64,000 nt of DNA, from positions 1 through 64,000 of the forward strand of contig NZ_CP008849.1 in the NCBI RefSeq assembly GCF_000730385.1, given 5' to 3'. The notes below the pieces were generated by a model. The model saw nothing but the letters and a program-made list of their open reading frames with translations, had not been told where the DNA came from and ran no database searches. Of the stretch, positions 55,803-64,000 are shown one piece after another. Made by a program: the position numbers and the translations under genes. This DNA comes from Alteromonas australica. GTDB taxonomy: Bacteria > Pseudomonadota > Gammaproteobacteria > Enterobacterales > Alteromonadaceae. Numbering within the stretch: position 1 is the first letter of the stretch; every line of letters starts with the position of its first letter.

Positions 55803-56495
55803 ATGAAAAATAAACACTTCTTGCTTATTGTAAGCCTTATGTCTCTTTTGATGACGGGATGCTCATCAACCACGCAGTCATATATCAAAACCATTCGTTT
55901 AGCGTTAAAAGATCGCTCCGTAAATTACACCCTTGATGAGATCGCCAACAACAAGGGCGATCTTATGCAGATCAAAGCTGGGGAGCGGGATCAAGCATCA
56001 CTAGGTTTAGCCTTCATCGATGGCGACAAGCATCGCTGGGTATCCGGAGACGGGGTTGTATTTACCCTGCATCACGGCGTAATAGTACAAACCGAAGGGT
56101 TAGACAGAGATTTGTACTACACAGGAAACTTATTACGTAATCCTCTGTCTGGTAAAGACAGACTCGCCTATGAGTGGGACCGCAAGGTCGATATTGAAGG
56201 CACTGGGTTTGGATTACCGGTTTTCTCCACATGGCGTATTGAGGGTGAAGAAACGAAAGACTATTTAGGTTTTTCCATTCGCGTATTAAAACTCTCTGAA
56301 CAGGTTAGCTTCCCCGATTCCACCCCGTTTATTGAAACAGGCCTTGAGTGGGAAAACACCTATTATCTTGATGCTACAACCAAAGAGTTGTTAGCGTCTA
56401 AGCAAAAGTTCTCGCCACAGGGAGATGTCTACGACATGGTGTATTTAAGTCGCGTTGTGCGCCTTATGAAGAGCAAAGGAGTTATTGCACAATGA
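55803..56495 (+). CDS. yjbF: YjbF/GfcB family lipoprotein
   Basis: This outer-membrane lipoprotein belongs to an exopolysaccharide operon (YjbF/GfcB family). The 230-residue protein has MKNKHFLLIVSLMSLLMTGC with the lipobox LMTGC at about 16-20, then conserved blocks such as DGDKHRWVSGDGVVFTLHHGVIVQTEGL split by loops. The ATG at 55803 is used because it gives a good lipoprotein signal. It overlaps yjbG by 4 bp. Confidence 0.88.
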   Translation: MKNKHFLLIVSLMSLLMTGCSSTTQSYIKTIRLALKDRSVNYTLDEIANNKGDLMQIKAGERDQASLGLAFIDGDKHRWVSGDGVVFTLHHGVIVQTEGLDRDLYYTGNLLRNPLSGKDRLAYEWDRKVDIEGTGFGLPVFSTWRIEGEETKDYLGFSIRVLKLSEQVSFPDSTPFIETGLEWENTYYLDATTKELLASKQKFSPQGDVYDMVYLSRVVRLMKSKGVIAQ

Positions 56496-57232
56496 AACGA
56501 TTAAACGTGCTTTTCCTTGGTGCGCTCATACTCATGGCGCCCCTTAGCGCATTTGCTCAATTAACCATACTGATCAATAAGCAGCCTTATGAATTTCCTC
56601 GCCCAGTAAGGTTAAGCAGTGTGTTGTCTGTAGTGGCAGATTCTGGCGACTGGTACTGGCCTGCCGCTGGGGTGTTTAACTTGAACGACGCTACCGCCGA
56701 GCGTGAGAAAGAAGCCATATTGTCTGAATTAAGAAAGTTATTGGCTCAGTATGAAGAAGGCTCAAATCGGCATGATGCCTTAAGTGGTTTATATACGCAG
56801 GTGGCTTCATGGACAGTGGCGACCCGCGTAGAGATGCCTGTGTCGTACACAAGGGCACGACTTTATCCAGAAGAAAATCCCATGTTTCAACCGGGGAAGT
56901 ACTTGCTTAGGCTAAGCGGTCGACCTGATGTTATCCACTTTTCTGGCGTGGTAGAAAAGCCCGGTGCTTATCGCCATTCATCAGGTGCTGTTTACACCAT
57001 AGCGAACTCCGTTAAGCATAGTGCAGGCGCTGACAACAGTACAGTGTATGTCATCGACCCAATGGGGAACGTTCACCTAAAAGGTGCAGCCTATTGGAAT
57101 GTCGATTACGCGCAAATTATGCCGGGTAGCCAAATTTTTGTGCCCATTGCTGGCAATTTTATCGGCAACACAATGGATACGCTAAACCAGCGTATCGCAC
57201 ATTTAGCAGTACATAGGATCCTTGTGCAATGA
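56492..57232 (+). CDS. yjbG: YjbG/GfcC family periplasmic protein
   Basis: YjbG/GfcC proteins are periplasmic parts of group 4 capsule or exopolysaccharide assembly, with ubiquitin-like folds related to Wza domains. The 246-residue protein has a signal peptide (MKRLNVLFLGALILMAPLSAFA), then ADSGDWYWPAAGVFNL and VIDPMGNVHLKGAAYWN. It overlaps yjbF and yjbH by 4 bp each, so the three are coupled. Confidence 0.88.
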   Translation: MKRLNVLFLGALILMAPLSAFAQLTILINKQPYEFPRPVRLSSVLSVVADSGDWYWPAAGVFNLNDATAEREKEAILSELRKLLAQYEEGSNRHDALSGLYTQVASWTVATRVEMPVSYTRARLYPEENPMFQPGKYLLRLSGRPDVIHFSGVVEKPGAYRHSSGAVYTIANSVKHSAGADNSTVYVIDPMGNVHLKGAAYWNVDYAQIMPGSQIFVPIAGNFIGNTMDTLNQRIAHLAVHRILVQ

Positions 57233-59346
57233 GCGCGTATTTTCCATATAAGAGATCGGCACTCGCACTTTTTATAAGCAGTGCCTGCATGTTTCCAGTG
57301 GCCGCAGAAACCGAAAGTGAACGAACAGAGCTGGCGGTAGAACCTTCTCAAATGGTGCAAGGGGGGGCAGGGCTTATTCAGACTCCCACGGCACGAATGC
57401 GTGACGAAGGTGCGTTCGCTGCAAGTTATACCGATAATGGCGAATATCGTTTTTGGTCGGTAAGCCTTCAGTTATACGATTGGATGGAAGCCACCGCACG
57501 CTATACCGACGTACGCACGCGTTTATACAGTGACGTCGATTCGTTTAGTGGCGATCAAACGCTAAAAGATAAAGGCCTAGACGTAAAGTTTCGACTGTGG
57601 AAAGAAAGTTACTACTTGCCCGACATCTCTGTGGGCTTTAGAGATTTTGGTGGTACAGGTTTCTTTGAAAGCGAATACGTGAATGCCAGTAAGTCCATTG
57701 GCCCCTTTGATATTCACCTTGGCGTGGGTTGGGGTTATTTGGGTACCGCCAGTGATTTTACCAATCCATTTTGTGAATTTAGAGAAAGCTTTTGTGAGCG
57801 TCCGACAGGGTTTTCCGGTGAAGGCGGTAAAATTGATTACGACCAGTTCTTCAAAGGCTCAGCGGCCATTTTTGGCGGTATTGAGTACCAAACGCCGTGG
57901 GAACCGCTAACGCTAAAGTTAGAGTTTGAGGGTAACGATTATACCCAAGACCGTGCTGGCGTACTTGAACAAGATAGTCGCTGGAATGTGGGGGCGGTGT
58001 ATCGTTTGGATAATTTTGACTTCAGTTTAAATTACCAACGTGGCAACACCGTGGGCTTTGGGGTGACGTACAGGTTCAATATGAACACAATTACCCAGCT
58101 TAAATTTGATAAGCCGCCTAAATCGCTAATGGCTCGTCGGGCCCCCGAAACGATTGACGAGGTAGACAAGTCTCGCTTGTATAATACCTTGTATCGCTCT
58201 GGTGGATTTGCCTTAACGGACGCCAACATCACAGAAAAAGAAGCCACATTCTACGGCACTCAGTATGCTTATCGAGATCAAGACGAAGCTATTGAGCGAA
58301 TAGGGCGCATTGCTGCGGCAGAGTTACCAGATTCTGTAGAAACGTACCACGTTATTGATAATAGCGGTGGCTTGCCCATGGTAGACACGCAGATAGATGC
58401 AGAGGCGTTTATTGACGCTGCGCGCTACGAATCCCTTGAGGCTGACATTACGCAAACCTACACCCGTACAGCGCCGTCAGAGGAAATTATTGATGCCTAT
58501 GATGCGTCAAATATCGAAGGGCTGTTCTACAGTGCTGATTTCTTCTTTACTCAATCATTCGGTAACCCTGAAGACTTCTATCTGTACCAAACCGGGCTTA
58601 TTTTAAGTGGCGGATACTCGGTTAACAATAAGTTGTCTTTCATCTCCAGTATGCGCGTAACCTTGCTAGATAACTTCGACCAATTTAACTTTTTAGTTGA
58701 TAACGAAGAAACCTCGGTGCCGCGCGTGAGAACCCGTGTACGTGAATACGTCACTGAAAACCCCATTGGTTTAGACACCGCGTTTGCGCATTACCAAGAC
58801 AGCGTTAGCGAAAACCTATTTGGTCAAGTTTACGGCGGCTATTTAGAAACCATGTTTGCCGGTGTGGGTGGAGAGTTGCTGTATCGACCTGTAGATAGCC
58901 ATTTCGCTTTTGGTATCGATCTTAACTATGTGAAACAGCGCGATCCTTACAGCAAACTGGCCACTATCGATTACGAGGCCATTACCGGCCATGCAAGTGT
59001 GTATTATCGCCCGCCGTTTTTAGAAGACACCCAAATTACCGCCAGTGTGGGTCAGTTCCTTGCTAAAGACAAAGGGGTTAATATCGACTTCGCGAAACGC
59101 TTCGACAGCGGCATTATCGTGGGTGCCTACGCCGCATTCACCGACGTGTCTTCTGAAGAATACGGCGAAGGTAGCTTTACCAAAGGATTCTATATTTCCA
59201 TTCCTTCAGATCTGTTCTTATTGCAGCCATCTAAAGGTAGGGGATCCTTCCCTTGGGTGCCAATTGCCCGAGACGGTGGGCAAATGCTACGTCGCCCTGT
59301 TCGGTTAATTGATACCACTGAAGTAAGATCCCCTTTCTTCGACTAA
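57229..59346 (+). CDS. yjbH: YjbH/GfcD family outer-membrane barrel protein
   Basis: YjbH (also WbfB/GfcD) is a large outer-membrane protein required for exopolysaccharide export or modification. The 705-residue protein has a signal peptide ending VAAE, the hallmark GGAGLIQTPTARMRDEGAF near 45, then many alternating beta-strand segments ending with RSPFFD. The length is typical. It is last in the operon, with a hairpin terminator just after it. Confidence 0.9.
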   Translation: MSAYFPYKRSALALFISSACMFPVAAETESERTELAVEPSQMVQGGAGLIQTPTARMRDEGAFAASYTDNGEYRFWSVSLQLYDWMEATARYTDVRTRLYSDVDSFSGDQTLKDKGLDVKFRLWKESYYLPDISVGFRDFGGTGFFESEYVNASKSIGPFDIHLGVGWGYLGTASDFTNPFCEFRESFCERPTGFSGEGGKIDYDQFFKGSAAIFGGIEYQTPWEPLTLKLEFEGNDYTQDRAGVLEQDSRWNVGAVYRLDNFDFSLNYQRGNTVGFGVTYRFNMNTITQLKFDKPPKSLMARRAPETIDEVDKSRLYNTLYRSGGFALTDANITEKEATFYGTQYAYRDQDEAIERIGRIAAAELPDSVETYHVIDNSGGLPMVDTQIDAEAFIDAARYESLEADITQTYTRTAPSEEIIDAYDASNIEGLFYSADFFFTQSFGNPEDFYLYQTGLILSGGYSVNNKLSFISSMRVTLLDNFDQFNFLVDNEETSVPRVRTRVREYVTENPIGLDTAFAHYQDSVSENLFGQVYGGYLETMFAGVGGELLYRPVDSHFAFGIDLNYVKQRDPYSKLATIDYEAITGHASVYYRPPFLEDTQITASVGQFLAKDKGVNIDFAKRFDSGIIVGAYAAFTDVSSEEYGEGSFTKGFYISIPSDLFLLQPSKGRGSFPWVPIARDGGQMLRRPVRLIDTTEVRSPFFD

Positions 59347-59355
59347 TCCGTTAGT

Positions 59356-59380
59356 AGGCGAGGGCTATTTGCTCTCGCCT
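59356..59380 (+). terminator. Hairpin after yjbH
   Basis: AGGCGAG (59356-59362) pairs with CTCGCCT (59374-59380), followed by an AT-rich tail with few consecutive T. Probable terminator. Confidence 0.6.
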
Positions 59381-59705
59381 ATAATAATTATTTGCCAAAT
59401 TTTACGAAAAAAGCGCGTTTAATTGTTTAACTTGTGTTACTTTTCACGCCCCACGTGAAGGTACAGATCCTAAAAATCGGCTTAGCCGATCCGCGAGGTA
59501 AAGACGAAAAACCCCGCTTTTTTGTCTAAAGTGGATAAATAAGTGACAAAAATTGAGCTTTTTATAGTTTCTTATTGAAATCCGCAGGGCTTTGCTGTAT
59601 AAAATGCGCCCTCTAATTTATAGTAATACGTCATTTGACCCAACGTCTGTTTGAGCCGTGGGATTGACTGGCGCGACAGTTATCGTTGTTCTGGAGACAA
59701 ATACA
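59381..59705 (+). other. Intergenic region upstream of rpmB
   Basis: No gene is visible in this 325-bp stretch. It contains the inverted repeat ATCGGCT/GCCGAT around 59476, a hairpin followed by TTTTTT near 59505-59525, the rpmB promoter at 59575-59603 and a leader of about 95 nt. Confidence 0.6.
59575..59603 (+). promoter_or_regulatory. Predicted rpmB promoter
   Basis: TTGAAA (59575-59580) and TATAAA (59598-59603) are 17 bp apart. The GC-rich sequence ATGCGCCC between the -10 and the probable start resembles a stringently controlled ribosomal promoter. Confidence 0.7.
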
Positions 59706-59942
59706 ATGTCAAGAGTATGTCAAGTAACAGGTAAGCGTCCTACGGTTGGTAATAACCGTTCGCACGCAAGAAATGCGACTCGTCGTCGCTTTTTGCCAAA
59801 CCTTCAAACTCACCGTTTTTGGGTTGAGAGCGAAAACCGTTTCGTTAAACTACGTTTGTCTGCGAAAGGCATGCGTATTATCGATAAAAAAGGTATCGAT
59901 TCAGTATTAACTGATATCCGTGCCCGTGGTGAGAAAATCTAA
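59706..59942 (+). CDS. rpmB: 50S ribosomal protein L28
   Basis: This is the large-subunit protein L28. The 78-residue protein begins [20 protein letters not shown], the family signature, and is strongly basic. I used the ATG at 59706; the longer frame adds 16 unconserved residues. rpmG follows after 11 bp, the usual rpmB-rpmG pair. Confidence 0.98.
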   Translation: MSRVCQVTGKRPTVGNNRSHARNATRRRFLPNLQTHRFWVESENRFVKLRLSAKGMRIIDKKGIDSVLTDIRARGEKI

Positions 59943-59953
59943 GGAAGCCGACA

Positions 59954-60109
59954 ATGCGTGATAAAATTAAACTAGTTTCTTCAGCAGGTACAGGTTTCTT
60001 CTACACCACTGATAAAAACAAGCGTAACATGCCTGGCAAAATGGAGATCAAAAAGTTTGATCCCGTTGTGCGTAAGCACGTTATGTTCAAAGAGGCAAAA
60101 ATCAAGTAA
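59954..60109 (+). CDS. rpmG: 50S ribosomal protein L33
   Basis: The 51-residue protein reads [20 protein letters not shown] to FKEAKIK, clearly L33. It has no CxxC zinc pairs, so it is the zinc-independent form, as in E. coli. It is a few residues shorter at the N-terminus than E. coli L33. AAGGAAG precedes the ATG. It ends the rpmB-rpmG unit before a strong terminator. Confidence 0.97.
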   Translation: MRDKIKLVSSAGTGFFYTTDKNKRNMPGKMEIKKFDPVVRKHVMFKEAKIK

Positions 60110-60132
60110 ACAAACTTGCTTTTGTCTCCACG

Positions 60133-60157
60133 AAAACCCGGCTTTGCCGGGTTTTTT
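60133..60157 (+). terminator. Terminator after rpmG
   Basis: AAAACCCGGC (60133-60142) and GCCGGGTTTT (60146-60155) form a 10-bp stem with a TTT loop, followed by TT. Strong intrinsic terminator. Confidence 0.92.
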
Positions 60158-60228
60158 GCGTTAGACAAAGTGGAAAGTCTACGCCGTTCCCTTTACTATG
60201 TTGTTGAACAAATACAGTAGGGTAAACA

Positions 60229-60705
60229 GTGGCAAGACTTTCTCAAAGGGCAATGAATAATGTGGTGATCCTCGCGATGTTAGTGATGATTGCTTTATTC
60301 AACTTAGACAAGTTTGCCTCAACGCCAGACGCCCCCTCGTCACGCTCGCTTTTACCAAGCGATGCCTATGTTTTAAAAATAGAACAAGATGGCCATAAGC
60401 TAGAGCGCAACGGCCAAACTTGGCGACAAGTGTCTGGCAGGGCAGCGTTGCCGGTAACGCCACAAGCGCAATATGCGGCATGGCAACAGGCTGCCCTAGT
60501 GCCAACGCCCTTGCCAGATAGTGCCTTATCTCAGGTAGAGCCCATTATTACCGTAGTATGGCTTGCGGGCTATTCTCAAGGCATTGTGTACGCCTTCTAC
60601 CCCAGCTCTCACCCCACGACAGTAAAACTTGATGGTCAATGGTACGCATTGGAAAACGCCGAATTGCGCACGCTCTTGCCTTGGCTTTCCTTCGCTGACC
60701 AATAA
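60229..60705 (+). CDS. Hypothetical membrane-anchored protein
   Basis: I do not recognise this family. The 158-residue protein has one N-terminal transmembrane helix (about 9-25) and a small soluble domain with WRQVSGRA, WQQAALV and ITVVWLAGYSQGIVYAFYP, probably periplasmic. The start is GTG at 60229. It lies 24 bp before mutM on the same strand, so co-transcription is likely. Confidence 0.75.
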   Translation: MARLSQRAMNNVVILAMLVMIALFNLDKFASTPDAPSSRSLLPSDAYVLKIEQDGHKLERNGQTWRQVSGRAALPVTPQAQYAAWQQAALVPTPLPDSALSQVEPIITVVWLAGYSQGIVYAFYPSSHPTTVKLDGQWYALENAELRTLLPWLSFADQ

Positions 60706-60729
60706 CGGCAGCCTTGTTGGAGTATTTTC

Positions 60730-61539
60730 ATGCCTGAATTACCAGAAGTAGAAGTGAGCCGGTTAGGTATATCACCGTTTCTTCAAAACCAAACCATTAC
60801 CAATATCATTGTACGTGAACGGCGGATGCGGTGGCCCATTCCCGAAACAATCGCCGACGTGATAGGCCATTCTATTTCGGCAATAAAACGGCGAGCCAAG
60901 TACTTGCTAATTGAAACTTCAGTGGGCACGGTTATTTTGCATTTAGGTATGTCGGGTAAGTTACGGGTTATTGATGCGGCAACGCCGCCAGTGAAACACG
61001 ACCATGTAGATATTGTTTTAGCCTCTGGCCAGTGTTTACGGTTTAACGACCCCAGGCGTTTCGGTGCGGTGTTGTTCCAGCCACCCGGTGAAGCGTTAAG
61101 CCTACTTGCGCACCTAGGGCCAGAGCCACTCACAGACGACTTTGATGACCAGCGTCTTTTTCAGTTATCTCGGGGCAAAAAAAGCCCAGTAAAAACTTTT
61201 ATTATGGACAATGCAGTGGTTGTTGGAGTGGGCAATATCTACGCAAACGAAGCCCTATTTTTGGCTGGCATTCGCCCAACTAGGCAAGCTGGAAATATTA
61301 GTTTAGCCCGTTACCAGGTGCTTACCGCTACCATAAAGCAAGTACTAGCCAAAGCTATTGAGCAAGGGGGCACCACGCTGAAAGATTTCGCCCAAGCCGA
61401 CGGTAACCCGGGTTATTTTGCGCAACACCTCAATGTGTATGGGCGAAAAGGCGAGCCATGTGAGGTGTGTGGTAATGCTATTCAAAGTAAGGTGATAGGA
61501 CAGCGGAACACGTTCTTTTGTACGCAATGCCAGCGTTAG
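60730..61539 (+). CDS. mutM: Formamidopyrimidine-DNA glycosylase
   Basis: MutM (Fpg) excises 8-oxoguanine and formamidopyrimidines. The start [14 protein letters not shown] supplies the catalytic Pro2 and Glu3; [15 protein letters not shown] lies near 172, and the C-terminal zinc finger has CEVC ... CTQC. The 269-residue length is normal. The E. coli order rpmB-rpmG-mutM-coaD is preserved, with one hypothetical gene added. Confidence 0.97.
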   Translation: MPELPEVEVSRLGISPFLQNQTITNIIVRERRMRWPIPETIADVIGHSISAIKRRAKYLLIETSVGTVILHLGMSGKLRVIDAATPPVKHDHVDIVLASGQCLRFNDPRRFGAVLFQPPGEALSLLAHLGPEPLTDDFDDQRLFQLSRGKKSPVKTFIMDNAVVVGVGNIYANEALFLAGIRPTRQAGNISLARYQVLTATIKQVLAKAIEQGGTTLKDFAQADGNPGYFAQHLNVYGRKGEPCEVCGNAIQSKVIGQRNTFFCTQCQR

Positions 61540-61567
61540 AATAACACTGGCATGCTGGTTGTGGGGC

Positions 61568-62841
<1,274 letters not shown>

Positions 62842-62914
62842 GCCGTCCACAACTTTATGGTAAATTTGCCATTCTAACGATTTATTCTGGTATTTCAGCA
62901 ACGAGAGAGCATCT

Positions 62915-63940
62915 GTGGGAAAAAAGATTTGCTTAATGCGCCTATCGGCCATTGGAGATGTGTGTCATGCAGCCGCAATGGTAACAAGAATTCAGCATCA
63001 TTGGCCCAGCGCGGAAATAACCTGGGTGATTGGCAAAGTTGAATATCAATTGGTTAAGTTAATGCCCAATGTACGCTTTATTATTTTTGATAAATCACAA
63101 GGCAAGGCTGCAGTAGAAGCATTAAAAGAGACCGTGCAAGGCGAAGTGTTTGACGCCTTGCTCATGATGCAAGTAGCGTTACGAGCCAATTTAGCCTCTC
63201 GCGTGATAAGAGCGAAAACACGAATAGGCTTTGACTGGGCGCGCAGTAAAGAGTTGCACTGGTTGTTTGCCAATAAGCGAGTGGCAGCGCACCAACACGC
63301 CCATGTATTAGAAGGCTTTATGGATTTCGCCGATGCCCTTGGCGTCCCCCCGTCTGATCCTCTACAGTGGAATATTCCAGTGTCTGAAGAAGATGCACAA
63401 TGGGGCGAAGGGCAAGCGCAAGCACTAGGCAAGTATGTGGTCATTGCACCCGCCGCCAGTAAAGCAGAAAGAAATTGGTTGCCAGAAAGATACGCTGATA
63501 TTGCAAATTATATCAATGACAAAGGGATGAGTGTGGTATTGTGCGGCGGCCCAGGCAAGCTAGATAGGGAAACCGCCGATGCTGTGCTTGGGCATAATGC
63601 AAAAATAGCGCAAGACTTCACGGGTAAAACCTCGTTACATCAGTTGCTTATGTTACTAAAACATGCCGAGTTTGTTATTGCTCCTGATACCGGCCCTGCC
63701 CACATGGCCACCACAGTAGACACACCAGTGGTTGGGCTTTATGCCCATTCTAACCCTCGTCGAACTGGCCCATATAAAAATATTCATCGCGTAGTGTCAG
63801 TCTACGATGACTGTATTTTGCAGCAAAAAGGTAAACCTTGGACGGCATTACCTTGGGGCGCGCGAGCGAAGGGCAATGATTTGATGGAAAAAATAACGTT
63901 GGACGCGGTAATTGAAAAAGTTGACGAACTCTTTACTTAA
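62915..63940 (+). CDS. Glycosyltransferase family 9 (LPS heptosyltransferase-type)
   Basis: GT9 enzymes transfer heptose from ADP-heptose to the Kdo-lipid A core. The 341-residue protein begins KKICLMRLSAIGDVCHA, the GT9 N-terminal motif, with HAHVLEGFMDFADALG in the middle, and the donor-site block FVIAPDTGPAHMATTVDTPVVGLYAHSNPRRTGPY split across two halves near 250-285. The start is GTG at 62915 with GAGAGAG upstream. It is divergent from kdkA. WaaC/WaaF-type function is likely, but the precise step is not determined. Confidence 0.92.
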   Translation: MGKKICLMRLSAIGDVCHAAAMVTRIQHHWPSAEITWVIGKVEYQLVKLMPNVRFIIFDKSQGKAAVEALKETVQGEVFDALLMMQVALRANLASRVIRAKTRIGFDWARSKELHWLFANKRVAAHQHAHVLEGFMDFADALGVPPSDPLQWNIPVSEEDAQWGEGQAQALGKYVVIAPAASKAERNWLPERYADIANYINDKGMSVVLCGGPGKLDRETADAVLGHNAKIAQDFTGKTSLHQLLMLLKHAEFVIAPDTGPAHMATTVDTPVVGLYAHSNPRRTGPYKNIHRVVSVYDDCILQQKGKPWTALPWGARAKGNDLMEKITLDAVIEKVDELFT

Positions 63941-64000
63941 GTTCACTTAAATGCGTTAATTTTAAGCAAAATTTTAAATCATTATCTAAACTTGAGAAAG

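Overview
The window is a piece of a gammaproteobacterial chromosome, almost certainly Alteromonas or a close relative in the Alteromonadaceae. The 16S rRNA reads as Alteromonas, the housekeeping proteins are marine-gammaproteobacterial, and the gene order follows several blocks known from E. coli. It opens just upstream of dnaA. I see no insertion sequence, prophage, CRISPR array or tRNA gene, and nearly all of the window is densely coded core genome.

Layout. Positions 1-6.4 kb hold dnaA-dnaN-recF-gyrB, with two near-perfect parS (ParB-binding) sites inside recF. From 6.6 to 10.9 kb come a lipoprotein, glyS-glyQ and tag. From 10.9 to 18.7 kb come a DUF2489 gene, yihI, a methyltransferase, cytochrome c4, engB, the Spot 42 small RNA (spf), polA and elbB. 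From 18.8 to 32.3 kb lie trkH, trkA, rsmB, fmt, def, a LysM protein, dprA, smg, yrdD, tsaC, hemF, an ompW-like gene, a truncated globin, aroE and yrdA, the E. coli aroE-rrnD neighbourhood with insertions. An rRNA operon (16S-23S-5S, no spacer tRNA) fills 32.3-37.1 kb. From 37 to 53 kb is a more variable stretch: a DUF2785 protein, a PagL-type lipid A deacylase, two tandem solute-binding proteins, the SOS mutagenesis cassette imuA-imuB-dnaE2, a DUF885 protein, DUF1820, an M28 peptidase, and a divergent pair that looks like a glycerol-phosphate transfer system (HIT-cytidylyltransferase fusion plus CDP-glycerol-type transferase). From 52.4 to 64 kb lie slmA, coaBC, radC, a yjbEFGH exopolysaccharide operon, rpmB-rpmG, mutM, coaD, kdkA and an LPS heptosyltransferase-type gene.

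The most interesting signals are non-coding. (1) A compact Spot 42 RNA of about 71 nt sits downstream of polA, with two good and one degenerate HexR-like operators, roughly helically phased, upstream of its promoter; this would tie the sRNA to sugar-phosphate sensing. (2) The polA-elbB intergenic region has two perfect DnaA boxes in an 18/20-matching direct repeat, six GATC sites in 108 bp and an AT-rich flank, an oriC-like composition. (3) The rRNA operon starts only 55 bp from a divergent yrdA, leaving no room for a normal rrn promoter and leader, and a terminator-like hairpin lies between 23S and 5S.

Three conserved genes (gyrB, trkA, ompW-like) are each broken by a single-base indel, and each is restored to normal family length by correcting one base. 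Because gyrB is essential, uncorrected sequence error is the simplest reading for all three.
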